Notes: generated by a model not told the origin, from the sequence alone. A stretch of 64,000 nt of DNA from Grammothele lineata (GCA_002150815.3 NDFF03000047.1:62001-126000), one strand, 5' to 3'. Shown: positions 12,201 through 25,452, counted from the first letter of the stretch. Made by a program: numbers and translations.

Positions 12201-15200
12201 GATCGCATGCCCACTTCGACGCCCGCGCGCCCCGGAGCCCGGGGTGGAGGTGCGCGAGTTCCTCGGTGCTCTCGGGAAGATTGTCGTAGGGGGACACAAT
12301 TGCGTCAACTTTGACGTACTCTATGGAGGAGGCGCGGGTAGCGCAGACGGGAAGCGGATGCGAGTGAAGGTGCCTCCATACCCGTTCACTCCCAAGTCGA
12401 TTCCGTGGGCAGTCGAGACACCAGAGATCGTCAGACAGAGGCAGCGCAGGAATGGCCCAATGAACTTCTCCCAGCTCGCGATCAATACACGCACGCATCC
12501 GGGGCTTGCGGACCACCTTATCAAGGACGAACCGATCATGCCTATGGCGGGCTTCGTCGAGATGGTGAGCTTTCTGTTAATGAATGCGGCGTTACCCCAA
12601 ATGTCACCGATATTCACATTTTCCCGTCAGGCTCTCGAGTTTGGTGCGAGCGAGGTCTATAACGTGGAAGCCCATTCCATTCTCCCGCTTTCCGGAGAAA
12701 AGCCGCTTCCTGTGCAAGTCAAGCTGGAGGGAACGCGATGGAGTGTCAGCAGCGCTGGGCCTGGTGATCATGGCGCAACGTGGCCACCTCAGGTGAGTAA
12801 GGGGTTACTTACTTTCAAACGCGGCTTTGTGATGACTGTTCTGCAGTACAGCCGTCTTCATGCCACAGGATACCTGTCTTTAGAGCCAATACGCGACAGG
12901 GGTCACGTTTCCCTCGATATCGACGCGATCCGTGGGCGGATGAAGGCTATGAATGTGGCTGGTGAGTATATGTTGTGGTTCGAATACGATATAAACGTCA
13001 TGGAACTGACCCTTACCTTCCAGATTTCTACAAAGACCTCATCGAGTTCGCGAATTACGGGCCCACTTACCGCCGCGTTCAGGAGTATTACCTCGCAGCT
13101 AGCCCGGGTGGTGGCATGGAGGCACTAGTGAAGATTCGGGGAAACGACGGCGACCTCCCCAAGTACGTCAGAGTCTACGACGCGATGACGCCCGCTCATC
13201 AAACTCCGTTTTAGCTTCTCTGACTACCGCCTCCATCCAGCCATCCTTGATGCGGCGATCCACATTCAAGGCCATCCACATCTGACTGGGAATCGTGATC
13301 CAGAACGTTACCACCTGCCCGCAAGGATCCGTGCGGTCAGGCTATGTCCAGGATATTTCGACAAACCCTTCCCCGCGACCATATACGTGCACGCCAAGTT
13401 CGTCAGCTGGACTCCGGGTGAGTTCTACTTATTCCTGTGCTGCTTCCTTGCTGATATGGTATCAAATCTGAAGACACTCTGGTCCACGACTTTACGATAA
13501 CTGACGAGACAGGCCTCCCTCTCTGCGTCATCGATGGCTTCGAGGCAGAGCTCCATGGGTACCGCATGAAGCCCCTTGGCAACGGATTCGACGTCGTTCA
13601 TCGAGCAACTACAATATCCCTCGCTGCGCTCAACTCAACTGATTGCGATGCGATAGGTCAAGCTGGCAAGGATAACATTTCTGTACATCACGAGCCCAGT
13701 CGTCCATCCCTTGTCATTCCATATGTCGTCGGCGAAGAGATGACCATCTTGGAGCAAATCACCAAATACGACCCTATGGATCCTTTATCGCTCTTCATTG
13801 TCTCTACTTCTGGCGGCGTCGAGGATGCAGCCGAGGGATTTACGCGAGCCTTGCGCAGGGAATACCCCGTCTGGACTGTTCGTGGTATTGCATTCGACGA
13901 GTCGTGGACCCTGGACCAGCGGACTAGGGCCGCAAAGGCGCTCGACGATATGGATAGTGACGAGCTCGACATACGAGTTGACATTGATGGGACTGTCCTT
14001 GTCCCTCGGCTGGAACCGCTTGTCACTCATCCCACTTCGCCATCTTTCGATGTGGAGAAGCCGTGGAGACTGGATATTGGGAAGGTTACGCAAATCTCAG
14101 TCCCTCACCCTCCTGACGATAATCATGTTGTTGTCCAGCTCAGTCGCATCGGATCCCGCCACGGAAGCCTTTCGTCTTTCGTGGGGAGGGTCGACGGGTC
14201 TCAACGCCTCGTAGCTGGTATCTCCACGGAGCCACCTTCCAACTTTCTTCTCGTCCATAAGGAGTCCCTCGTCGAGGTCGACCCAGATATTCTGGAGAAG
14301 GAAGGCGGTACCCCATTCCTTGCTCATGCGCTCGTCGCCCTCGCTCTAGGCTCAGATCTAGCATCCTGTCCCGAGCGCCTGGCCGGAAAGCGTATACTTG
14401 TCCTCGACGAAGATGCAGAGCTTCTTTCACAAATTCAACATATATGTACTTCATTCCGCTTGGATGTAGTCACCCTCTCGAGTCTGGACGTCGGTGATGT
14501 CGAAGGGTGCTATCATACCAAGTCATCGATCATCCTCTCCGGCACCCGAGACCCAGCCGTGGCAAACGTTCTTCGCACGCTATTGGCCCCCCGCGGACGT
14601 CTTCTGTTATGGAATCATCCCGAGGACGGCATCGCTGCTATTATAACCCACGAACCTTGGACTATCGGAGATGCTCTCCGCCGTGGCAGTCGCTTTCCTG
14701 ACAGAGTAACGGAACGTTACACGCAACCTGCCACTCTCCTGACAGAGCTTCCTTCTGTCGTCTCCAATGAAAAACGTCTTTTCGACTCGAGCAAGTCGTA
14801 TCTTCTCGTGGGAGGTATTGGCCGGCTTGGTTTCCCCGTTGCGCTTTGGATGTACGAGGTGCGCGAATATCTCCCTCAAATGCTCTAATGCTAACTCCTT
14901 GCCGCAGAGCGGTGCTCGGCACATCGTTGTGACGTCCAGAACCGGAGTCGAAGGCTTCTTGGGACGGGGGGACTACGTTGCAGAGCGTATTCTCGCCTAC
15001 CTGCAAAGTCGAAAGGATTTGGTTCTTCGCACCGAGAAGGTTGACGCGACCTCCGACGAGGACATGGCCGCGCTCATTGAAAGCCTTGACTGTCCGCTTG
15101 GGGGGTGCATGCTCCTTACGGCAGTCTTCAAAGACAGCATGTTCGCGTCGCACACACGAGATTCCTTCGATGTCGTCTTCCCTGCAAAGGTTGGAGCGTT

Positions 15201-15958
15201 CCAGACGCTCGAAAAGGTTGTCGACATAGACTCTCTCGATTTCGTCGTAACGTTTTCATCTACCTCCGGATTGTTTGGGAATGCTGGTCAAACTAACTAC
15301 GCAGCGTACGTCACTTAATCTCGTGTCTCCTTCCAGCTTACTTACTAATACGTGGGCACAGCGCCAATATAGCTCTGTCTGGATTGACGAGGAAGTACAA
15401 GCGCGCATTCTCCATTGTAGCCCCACTCATTCTGGATCTCGGAGAGTTGACATTGATGGACGACTCGTACAAGAAGAACTTGCGGCATCTCTTACCCTGG
15501 GCGATGACAGCGCGAAGTAAGGCATTCACGATACAAGAGGGGATGACATTCATTAATATTTCGCACTATCAGAGGTTTGTGAAACTATCGGTGACGGCAT
15601 CATGAAAATACGCGACGGTGCGAAACTGTGGCAGTACGTCCCCGATCTCGACTGGCGTGCTGTGCAGGAAAATATGGGTTCGTCTCGTCTCTACGACCAC
15701 CTCGTACCCAAGGACACCGCCAAAAAGGACGTCGGGCCGGAGCGTGATCCGCACACGCACCTCATGCAAGTCGTATGTCGTGTTTTGGATCTCAAGGCGG
15801 AGGAAGTCTCGCTTGACGTTCCGTTAACAACGTACGGACTGGACTCGCTCTCGGCTGCGGCGCTTTCGTTCGCGCTACGGTCGCTGTTAGCTGTTTCGCA
15901 GGTACAGTTACTCGCAGATATGACTATCGCAGACTTGAAGACCCGTCTCGTAGAGTAA
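9202..15958 (+). CDS. Partially reducing type I polyketide synthase (KS-AT-DH-KR-ACP)
   Basis: Eighteen exons (first 9202-9240 and 9293-9426, last 15573-15958) total 5805 nt, an exact 1934-residue frame. KS: DTACSSS with nucleophile Cys177, and the two histidines at about 312 (HATG) and 348 (GNIGH). AT: GHSAGE with Ser628. DH: N-terminal motif with His938 ([11 protein letters not shown], where the usual Gly is Asp) and Asp1105 in [11 protein letters not shown]: nucleotide loop GGIGRLG and catalytic TNYAAAN with Tyr1753. ACP: GLDSL with Ser1898 for phosphopantetheine. No methyltransferase or enoylreductase motif is visible; the region between DH and KR (roughly 1150-1640) keeps only structural or degenerate sequence. 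The enzyme should build a polyketide chain with ketoreduction and possibly dehydration but without enoyl reduction. The product is unknown. Neighbours are a membrane protein and gene-poor DNA, so no obvious tailoring cluster accompanies it. Confidence 0.93.
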
Positions 15959-16189
15959 CGCCGGTAATGCAGATGCTACTACATATTTACTTACCAGTAT
16001 CATGAGCGGTTTTTGAGCGGTCTAGTCAGGCTGACGTTGCCGAACAATGTATCACTGTATCTACCCACGTCTAATGGGGTGAACTACGAAGGAGAAAGGC
16101 CGAGAGCAGAAAGAAGATGAATGCCCTTGATCATGTGTCTCCCTGGCCCACAGCCGGATCCGGACTTATCGGCGCTTCGTCCGTCTACT

Positions 16190-17353
16190 TCAGTATGACA
16201 GTAACTTCTGTCTTGGTGCCTTTTCCCTCTCCTTCTTCGTCTTTCTCATCACACCCCAAAAGTCTTCTTCCTTTGGTCTCAACTCTCCCGGGAAGTAAAT
16301 TTTCAGCAGAGAGAGGCCCACTCCAGGCTCCTTCGTCTCCACCTCCATCAGCACGTCCATCACCTTCACCCTTTGGAGGTCTTTCTTCCGCATCGGAACG
16401 ATGTCATCCACCTCTTTCTCTCGGAAATGAAACCCCAGCGCCGCCGCCCTACGACGCATTCCAGCTGCGAGGACGTTTTGCACCATTCCCAGGCCACCCA
16501 CCGCAAGCATATACCACCCGTCCTCCTTCAGGCCTTCCACTGTAAGGAGAAGGACGATCCAGAGGACGCAAAGCATGGCCGTACACAGCGGCGTCCAGGT
16601 CAGTTTCTTGTCTCCTCCACGGGCCAGGTCTTCTAGGCGTGTCCCGATACCGTCGCTAATGATGGCCATAACGAACGTCTTCCCGTTCCCGCGGGTGAGA
16701 AGGGACACCTCACGCTTCTTCCTGTCGACCGGCCGCGCGTCGAACTTCTCCCTGGTCCACTGTCCAAGTCCGCTCCCACACAGCGCGAGAGCTGTTCCGC
16801 CTCCGGTGATGATAACGACGAGCCAGTTGCTGTGGAGGACACCGGGTACGATGGCGATCACAATTTGTGCGAGGATCGTGGCTACGCCGCACCACCACAC
16901 CCAGTCGCGCTCGGGCTTCAGGGGCGCGACGACGTGGAAGAAGGCGATGGTGAGTCCCGCATTGTCCCAGGGGTGCGCGAGGTGTTCGTGGTCGCGCAGG
17001 AGCCGGCCGAGGATCCAGGAGTGGTTTACGCGTGCGTACCCCGTCTTCGCGTTGATGAGGATCGAGGGCCAGTCTGGCTCTGGCATCAAGCGGCCGTCCC
17101 CAATTGCGCTCATCAAGGCGGACACGGCATAGGCGAGCCATCCGAATGAGAAGGCGACGGGGGTGATATGACATGGGCCGGCGCCGGCGAGCTGTGCGAC
17201 TGCGCGTTGGACAATGTCACCGCCGATGAGCATGAGGAGGGTGAGAATGTCTTCGGGGTTGCGCCACGACTGGCGTTCCGCGCTGAAGCTCTGTGAAGCA
17301 TTATGGGCAGGAGACGCGACGTTGACTATGTGGCGTAATATAGGTGGCGGCAT
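16190..17353 (-). CDS. Multi-pass membrane protein of unknown function
   Basis: One uninterrupted 387-codon frame. Hydrophobic segments include residues near 40-60 (DILTLLMLIGGDIVQRAVAQ), 70-90, 140-160, 165-200 and 270-310, so at least five membrane spans are likely, with an acidic and basic cytosolic-looking tail ending KAPRQKLLSY. The N-terminal pattern RNPEDILTLLMLIGGDIVQ resembles a conserved hypothetical membrane family that I have seen in many fungi, but I know no function for it. It is convergent with the polyketide synthase (gap 231 bp). Transport of the polyketide is conceivable but unsupported, because the protein lacks MFS or ABC motifs. Confidence 0.75.
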   Translation of the reverse strand: MPPPILRHIVNVASPAHNASQSFSAERQSWRNPEDILTLLMLIGGDIVQRAVAQLAGAGPCHITPVAFSFGWLAYAVSALMSAIGDGRLMPEPDWPSILINAKTGYARVNHSWILGRLLRDHEHLAHPWDNAGLTIAFFHVVAPLKPERDWVWWCGVATILAQIVIAIVPGVLHSNWLVVIITGGGTALALCGSGLGQWTREKFDARPVDRKKREVSLLTRGNGKTFVMAIISDGIGTRLEDLARGGDKKLTWTPLCTAMLCVLWIVLLLTVEGLKEDGWYMLAVGGLGMVQNVLAAGMRRRAAALGFHFREKEVDDIVPMRKKDLQRVKVMDVLMEVETKEPGVGLSLLKIYFPGELRPKEEDFWGVMRKTKKEREKAPRQKLLSY

Positions 17354-17395
17354 GGCGAGGGAGCAAGGCGAGTGGTTGTGCTTTCAACTCAAACC

Positions 17396-17402
17396 TATAT
17401 AT
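17396..17402 (-). promoter_or_regulatory. TATA-like box upstream of the membrane protein gene
   Basis: On the minus strand the sequence reads ATATATAGG about 43-49 bases before the ATG at 17353. The position is sensible for a fungal TATA element; there is no further evidence. Confidence 0.35.
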
Positions 17403-19932
17403 CTCGCTTGCCCTTTTCTCCCCAGTACATTCGTTGCTCGCCGTGATTGCGGCCTCCATAACGAACCCTAAAGTTTTTTCCATCCTTCATCGCCGTCTGG
17501 TGAGCGCAATTCACGCCGGGTTATTGGTGAAGTCTGTGCCTGCATTATTAGGGACTGCCAGCTATCGACCACCTTCTTGGGGATTAGGGTTGCGAACCGA
17601 CTCCGTCTTTACTATGTTCCTGTCTAGATATAGGAGAGAATCGCTTAAAGTTTCCGGTAGCAGTATTTTTGAGAGTCACGGTATGTTCTTTGGAAATGGT
17701 CTATGCCTCCTTGATGCCTCCGCGTCATTTCCCGTAACTCTCGTAGAACCATGAGGAGTTGAGTCATTGCGTACAGGCTACAAAATGATTTCAGAGACCA
17801 TCATGTTGACAGAAACGATGACGTTGAAGTTTGCGGACGGATGTAGCCATGAAGATGTACCGTTCATCGCGTCCATGATGCGGCGAGTACGGCGTCCACT
17901 GGTGCCGCATGTGCCACGTAATACTTCAGTACTGGGGATGCATCCGTATTGGATGCATACCAATACTAAGTATGCACCCTGTTGCGGCGTCGCGGCCGTC
18001 GCCCAAGGTTCCTTGAGCGGCTCGCTACTGGCTGCCTCTATCCTACAACCTCTCCTACTGCTCTGCCTAGATTGCTTGCCCCGATTTTGCTCACAGAGAC
18101 ATCGCGTTCTAGACTAATGGCTCCACGAACCAATATGTAAGAGGGATAGGTCGCGACTGAGGAGACTCGCGCTAGTACTGTACGGACCGCGGCAGGGAAC
18201 TGCTCTCGTATGGGTGACGGGCACAGGCGAACCGGCGCGTATAGCAGCATTTTGCTTCCACAATATCCTAACGACGACATCTTCAGGCGATGTATGATGT
18301 GCATATATGCGGCTCTTCATTTGCCTGGCTTAGCTTTATTACCTCCTCTATACCCGTTCGTGGATTCGCGTCGTCGCCTTGCGTGCGAGCACGAACTGGT
18401 GCGCAACCATTCCCCCGCGTTATTCTCATGCTAATGACTTCCCGGTAGATCCGACAGGTCATTGTGTCAATCTAGCCAACGTGTTACTGAATGGATGGGA
18501 GGACAATCACGCCGTGGTAAGCCATTATATGCCTCTTTCTAATTACCCTGTACCCAAGCCCATGTGTTACATGGTTGTTACAGAGCTTCTTTCTGGGCCC
18601 GCCATCGCCGCCGACGGCTCAGCCCAGGCAGACAACGGAGCGCCTTAAGGCGGTGTGGTTTCCCACCTGAAGCGGTCGAAAGACGTCGAAGGTACGTCTT
18701 CTCCGTCTCCACTTACGAATATCTTGTGACACTGGATTCAAATCGCCGTTGCGACGATTCCAGTAGTTCGTCCACTGGCATGACGACTTAAACCCACCAC
18801 ACGATCTGTATGTGGTGACTATCCTCATCTAGTCTAGCCGTGGCGCTATGGAGGTAAACATGCGTACTATGCGTCCTCTTGAGCGTACTAAACGCTGACG
18901 CCATTCACCCATCTCTGACGCGATATGTGTCGCTCGGTACGTTCTCTGACGAACTTACTGATGGATATAACGTCTCGTTCAAATATCCCCCGTGCGCCGC
19001 GCGTAAACTTCGAGGCGTTGACGATCTTACGCCACACGTCTCCCAGGGTCGTTGGGATCGCCGTTGACGTGTTCGACTGTCTTGCTTGCGCGCTATACCA
19101 TTTACGGGCGTCTCGCCTCGACGTTGGTCGGATTGCCTGTCCTCAAAACCTCCCATGTTCAGTCGCAGCAACCGGAGATTGTCGGAGTGGACGAATGTAC
19201 AACTTCTGCATCCGCACCGGGTCTATGCACCTTACAGGGGAGCTGGAGCGCGTTCCCGAGGAAGGCGGAAACGCCGCCGACCCGGTGGTCGGGGGAACCA
19301 AAGAAGGGTCCTTGATTACGTCATCAAGGGCGGTTCAGAAGAATCTGTTCCTTCTCAACGCCGCCACGGAGCGCCACGGCACATGTTCTCGCAGCGCTCT
19401 TATCGTGGCAAGGACAAGCTTTCGTCCATTGCAGCCCGGTCTCAGCACCTACGCCGCCCCCTCCAATGTTGTTCTTCAATGTTGAAGCTTGACAACGGAA
19501 GCACTTTGCGCACGTTGCATCAAAGCGGTGGCACCGGATGCACCGCGCGCACCATTGGTGCTCTAGAATCTAATCACCGAGACGTTGGCCTACTCCTCAG
19601 CTCGTGGTGCGGCGCAGCACTAAGAAGGGAAGGCGCGGAGTGGCTCTCGGGAGATGTCCGTGCGGTGCGGTCTGATCTCCCAGAATGGAAACCGCCCTCG
19701 TCGCTCCGCCGGTCCAGGGTCCTAGTGTCGTCCCGGGGCGAATAATTAGAGTTGGCCGCACGACCACGCTTCGCTGCGCGTTGTCATAGGCGTCCCCGCG
19801 TGCGCACACGGGGATTCGGTCTCCCCATATCTTGCTGCTGGACCTGAGGCCTGAGCCCCGCGCGTCCGGTATCACCCCTTCTCTCCTTCCTACCCGCACC
19901 CTCTGTCCGCCCCTCACCCGCCAGGAGCGACG
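17403..19932. other. Gene-poor stretch, probably relic sequence
   Basis: No supported gene in 2.5 kb. Short overlapping ORFs occur on both strands, none with a recognisable domain. A short inverted repeat lies at 17946-17966 (GTATTGG, 7-nt centre, CCAATAC) next to the palindrome GGATGCATCC. The final 150 bases are presumably the promoter of the 7TM gene at 19933. Confidence 0.4.
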
Positions 19933-21527
19933 ATGGATGGCGTCCACAGCCCATTCCAAATTCCCCAACCGGGGACCATGAAGCCCGAGACGTACATGTT
20001 CATAGAGGACCTCGCCGTCGTGTCCGTCTTCTTCGGTGAGTCCCTGCTCGCCTCATTCGTTATCTCGGGGTTAACCCGTACCATAGGGGCATTCACGATA
20101 CTCGCGTTCAACACCATCCGACTGCTCCTGTGAGTGTGCACGCGACACTTCGCCCGTCGACAAACGTATCTGACCGACACGCGCAGGTGCTCCAACCTCC
20201 ACCGACGCGCCATCCAGGCACAGCTCGCATGCGCGTTCACCCTCCTTCTTTCCACAACCATATTCTACGTCGCGTCGTTCGTTAATGACGTATGGCGAAT
20301 CGTACCCATCACTTTCGACACGACCGCAGACCTGGCGCAGTACAACCGGTTCATGCAGGATCGCTTCGTCATTCTGACGGCCATGCTTTCGCTGAACGTG
20401 AGCGACTTGACGCTCCTCCTGTTTGTGGGATAGGTGCTCATCCGTTGCGTAGGTGTTTATAAGTGACTCGACGGTCTGGTGGCGCGTCCTCGTCATCTGG
20501 CCGCATAACCGCTGGGTCCTCACGCTCGGCGCGTTCCTCCTCTCGGGCACACTTGGTATGTCCCCACGCGCTCCCCCAGTTATGTCTGTCTTTAATGTTG
20601 ATCGGATCCCTGGTGGATTCGTCGTGACTAGCGAGCGGCCTGGTGGCAATCTGGGAGAACACGTCTGGTATCGGGAACACGGGCGACAGCACGGCCTCCA
20701 CACAGTTCATTTCATGCATCGGGGGAACCGCCGCGATCGCCCTCTCGCTCGTGAGCAACTTATGTGCGGTCGTCTTGATCGGGTACAAGACGTGGTGCGT
20801 CCTTCCCCTCCAGATGCTAGGCACGCGTGAGGGGCTGAAATCGTGCGAAGGCTGCACAGACAAGCAGTTCGGAAGGAGCTTGGGAGCAGTGAGTATAGTA
20901 CACAAGCGTTGAGGGTCCTCGCGCTGCTCTTCGAGTCCGGGGCTGTCTACTGCGCGCTCTGGGTACGCTTCCTCGCTACCTGCACGTGCGTGTGCTGAGA
21001 GACGACATGTACAATGCAGCTTTCCGCCCTCGTCATCAACATCGTACGCAACTACCCGACTGCGGCGCCGCTCCCGCCTCGCAGCTCAGACGGGCTCCGG
21101 ATATTCATGCTCGACTGCCTCGTGCCCCTCATCGTACGTCTCTCACCGTCCTCCCCACGCACTCGCACACATAACTGATCCCCCGTTTGCGCGCTCGCAG
21201 GCCGCCTACCCTCTTATCGTGATCACCCTCGTCGCGGAGAACCAGGAACGCACGCGGCGCGGCCTCCCGCGCGTGCTGCTCACCTTCGAGGCGTCCGCGC
21301 CGCGCACGACGACGTCGCTCGCAGTTCACATCGAGACGGACGTGGAGATGTCCGTAGGCTCGACCGCGGTCGGCTCGCGGCGGAGGGAGGGTGCCGGGGC
21401 CGGCGTGGGTGTGGGCGCGGGCACGGGCGTGGGGGGGGGGATGTATACGCTGGAGAGCGGGTCGGGCTCGTCTGTGCTTGTACCGCAGAAGGGGGTGGGG
21501 TCGGAGCGAGGGAGTGTGGTTGAGTGA
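19933..21527 (+). CDS. Seven-helix integral membrane protein 7TM-A
   Basis: Exons 19933-20035, 20087-20129, 20187-20397, 20453-20555, 20632-20794, 20851-20962, 21020-21133 and 21201-21527 give 391 residues in a continuous frame. Hydrophobic helices are visible at about 25-50, 60-80, 115-150, 180-205, 225-250 and 275-295, among others. They include the sequence WWRVLVIWPHNRWVLTLG, typical of a large agaricomycete family of receptor-like seven-helix proteins without known ligand. The soluble C-terminal tail holds a Gly/Val low-complexity run encoded by a G-rich tract with nine consecutive G at about 21431, a place where sequence error or slippage is likely. It lies tail-to-tail with HET-1 (263 bp between stops), an arrangement repeated twice elsewhere in the window. 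Function is unknown; a sensing role is speculation. Confidence 0.8.
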
Positions 21528-21790
21528 TGTGGAGGTGCGTTGGATGTGCGTTGAGGACCGGTTATTGGGCCTGTACGATAGTGCGATATACTTATGCATA
21601 CGATTCTACGGAGATTATCCCGACGTCCTTCTCGCTCCGGACATTGTACATTCAAATTGGGCACGCAATTTCGAAACACGTTATCGTAAGATCAGCCTTT
21701 CCATTCATCCATAGCCACGCCTCGATCTGCACGTTTTAGTTCGAAGTTGTCAGCGAAATGTCAGGAGGAAGAGCTCTGCGAGATTACCTC

Positions 21791-24700
21791 TCATGTAACA
21801 ATAACTTTTGTAACAACGACCGTAGCTTGTATCCATTCCGCGCTCCGTATCGCCTCCTGGCCATCCCGTCGGGTTCTCTCATTGATCGTAGCTTGTCGCG
21901 TGAGAGTTTGGTTTTCCATGGCCAGCAACGCTCTGAATTCGCACTCCACAGGCTCGCTACTGTCCGCAATATTGTTCTCTGACGCGTAAACGGCGACTAT
22001 GCGGACCGCTGCAGACGCTTCAGGGCAGAGGGGTAGAGATGGGTCTGTGGCTGAAGAGACCAGTAAGGCATTGAACTCTACGTGTTTTGGGATAAACTGA
22101 GACTCCCGCTGGGCTCCTTGAACGCTGTAGAACGTGTTCGTCGACGGAACGTCAATGAGGAGCAATTGGCCGACACTCTTGATTCTGCTAACGGGGAAGC
22201 GTACTAGACCGATCTTCTGTTTCATGAGAAGGCCTTTCGGGGTGCAAAGAGCTTCTCCATGAAACGTGACGTTTCTCACCCCCTCTCCCACGTCGTTGAG
22301 TGAAGACGGCGCCCAACGGAACGGCGCACTCAGACCACGTTGCCCCTTGGCATAAAGTATGTCTGCGGGAAGGACTCCGACCTCTAGGAAAAACCTCTTC
22401 ATGCGCGATTCTTCATCCGGCTCCGCAAGAAGCTTCGCGATATCCACCTTTAGAAGGCTGGCGACGGCCAACGTTACATCTTCTGGCTTACTGGTGGTGC
22501 GTGCGGAGAGCGCATTCACGACAATGTTGAACTCGTACGGAGGGCCCTTTCCCCACAAGCTGAGGGAGTCTCCAAACCCAAGAAGTAGATCCGGCAATGG
22601 GTCGAGAGACGTCACAGCCCGGAACTCAGTGAAGGGCGGAATGTGAATACGCAAATAATGCATTTGCATGAGCCGTTTGAGTGAAACTAGGCCGTCTGCG
22701 AGAGAAAAGTAGAGCGCCTTAGAAAGTAACGCTTCCTGCAAGGTCCACACGCGGTGCATCCATCCAGATGCGAGTATCCTGAATGACATTTCCTCCAATT
22801 CGTCCGAGGTCTTCAGGGCGCCTATTCCCTCATCAAGAACCACGACCATCTCTGCGTGTCGGAATGTGTCCGCCATACGATGAATGGCCATTTTGCGCAG
22901 ATCCCGTTGAGATGGTACGCAGAGCGCGTCAATCCAAAATACGGCTCGCCTATCATTGAGCAGCTCTCCAGCGAGGCTACTGATTCGTTCAATTTGGCAT
23001 TTCGGAAGGCCAACCTCAGTCGTGCTTCCAAGTCCGTCCGCCCATACGTGAGAGATTGCAACGTAGGGCCCGCTGTTCGCCTTGTGTACAAAAATGCGCC
23101 CTTCGTGATAGGACATCACTGGAACGGCTCCGGAGGAGAGAATGTTCAATACATGGTCTAATCGAGGAGCAAGGAATTCACAGCAACACTTGGGCGAGGT
23201 GTGCTGAGCGATGTAATGCGTTGGATTGATGTTATGGGCCGTACACACGTGTACCGTGCATCCTCGGTGGTCATACCTGGTGCGATTAGGCCGTAGTGTA
23301 GTGGCATAGTGCATGGCCTGAACATGACCTTTGAGACCCCCACTGTTAGCGAAGAACGGGCACCATCCCGCTGCAACCATCCGGTTGGTGAGCACTTCCC
23401 GTGTTACGGAATATGCTGAAGTGCTCCAGTGAGCGTCGAAGGGGTCGCATATCGCATACGACCACTCGATATCCGGATCAGGTGCCAACATCTCGATAAC
23501 GAGCGTGGATGTCGCATATAAGAAGATTGTGATGGAAGTCACCATGGCGTCTATGTCTTCGTCCGTCATTCCCGTATGGTCAAAAATGCTATACTTTCCC
23601 TGTTTCCTGGCTGCTATCGACTGATTGAGGGCAGAGGCTGCCCAGGATAGAGCATCTTTGATACGTCCAATCCACGCGCGCCTCCTTTCCTTGTCCGTGT
23701 CTGGCTGCAACATTCGGAAAACCCAATCTACGAGAAGAAAAGCTATCTTGCGTTGTCCAAGCGTTTTCTTGCCGTCTCGGCCCCACTCTAATAACCCGTT
23801 TACGGGAATGGGAAAGTCACAGATGATCTCCATCACTCCGAAGGTCAGCGCATATTGCCACAAAGCGAGGGTCCCTCTACGGCCTACGATGGTGTGTCTA
23901 CGTGTCCATGTATAGTCCCCAAGGGTTCTGCTGAGAGGGTAATCGTTCTTGGCATGTGGTAGAGATATCCAATCCATGCGGGGTAGGAACAACGTGAAAT
24001 CCTTGCAGACGAGATGATCATAGCAAGCTTGAACCGACGCCTGGACATGTTCTGAGTAAAATTCGATTGATGAATGAGCTGCGAAACACAAGCATATGAG
24101 AAACTAATCGCAGCGAGCAGTGCTGCAGAAGTGCCATCAAAATACATACGAAATGCTGATGTTTCCAGAGACGGGCCAGTGATTTTACAGGCGGCTCTCT
24201 GCGACCACGGGAGCGGTGACATGCTTTCCATGAATTTGCGACTACCCTCATCGGGGGTTCCTGGCGAACCAAAGGGTCCCGGGATATTGAGTGTACGAAC
24301 GACATCCCTCTTCCACAAATGCGTCAATTTGCTGGTGAAAGCGGCTAAGAACGGGATTGGGTGCCAGGATGGGGCGTAACGATTGGATTTTGTGATGAAG
24401 CATGCAACCAAGAACGGAATGGGCCCTTTCGCGACAGTCCGATCCAACCACCAAAAAGCATCTCTGCGGTTGACTACGCGCAAAAAGAAGTCGAGAACAG
24501 GATCGGAAAATGAGGAATCAGGTGGAGGCAGAGAGCGTAGGAATTGATGACGATATAAGAAGTTGAGGAAATCGTACATGCTTGACGGCGTTGACCATTC
24601 AGTGTCAGGCGAAACTTCTTTGCCCACGAATACCGCTGAATACTCGACCACTGCACCTTCTAGTAGCCGGAGGGTCTGCGTTGTGGGATTCTTGTGTGAT

Positions 24701-25452
24701 GAGAGGTAATGTAATGCCTGACGGTTCATAGACGTCCTGGATATGTTACCCACACGAGACAGAACATCCGCTAGCATAGAGATTATCTGTATCAAAATCA
24801 GCATATGAAGGGAGAACATTTAGGAAATTGCCCTACCTCCTCACTGGGTGCGGGAATGTCTTGGATATCATGCCTGAATCGAAATGCAACCTCAACGTAT
24901 GCCATAAGCGACTTGAAGAAATCCGGAGGAGCCATGTTCTTGGAGTGCATGTTAGCCTTCAACGTGAATGCCATAAGCTCAGCCGCGAAGTCAGAGATAA
25001 GCTCGTCCTGCGCTTCGGCGGCCCACCCATGTTTCCGGCACACAAGCATGAGATAGAAGTCGAGGACAGGTTCATTCGGGAATTGAGTACCATCTACGGA
25101 GTCGTTCCTTAAGATCGCTCGTTCTATGTAGCGCTCTTCCAGCAACAAAGCGAATACCACGGACATCGGCACTGGACGGTCACTGGTGGATCTTCCTTCA
25201 ATGTAGCCCGTTTGAAGGAAGTAGGATACCTCGTGCGCGGTGTTGTAAAGGAGGGAAAGTCTCTCCGCAGTCGTCTTCCTAAGAAACTCTTCAGTAGTGA
25301 CGGAGTTGGTACGACCTCGAGAGGATTCGCAGACGATGCGAGTCATTTCGCCAAAAATCTATATAAAGTATCGGCGGTAGACACGATATAAATGCAGGAT
25401 GTCTTACCTCATCATCAGGCATCCGTATGGGACAGCCGCATCGAAGCCTCAT
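21791..25452 (-). CDS. HET-domain protein HET-1 (subfamily A)
   Basis: Exons 25452-25408, 25358-24837, 24786-24150 and 24078-21791 give 1163 residues. The start at 25452 (MRLRCGCPIRMPDDE) is chosen over an upstream in-frame ATG at 25626 because HET-3 has an equivalent 15-codon first exon. Two N-terminal modules carry EPVLDF and DPVLDF. A Trp-rich segment (LALWQYALTFG) follows, then a Cys/His motif (C-x4-C-x13-H-T-x3-C-x-C, about 673-705). The HET domain begins near residue 738: YVAISHVWADGLG, FWIDALCVPSQ, DLRKMAIHRMAD, GWMHRVWTLQEAL. The C-terminal region holds TSKPED and FRWAP and ends in VIVT. HET domains in ascomycetes trigger cell death after non-self fusion; whether that holds here is unknown. 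It is convergent with 7TM-A. Confidence 0.9.

Noticed and set aside
17930..17985. Palindromic cluster GGATGCATCC plus GTATTGG...CCAATAC as a small mobile element
   Set aside because: Arms are only 7-10 bp, no flanking duplication or second copy was found; recorded only as a short inverted repeat.
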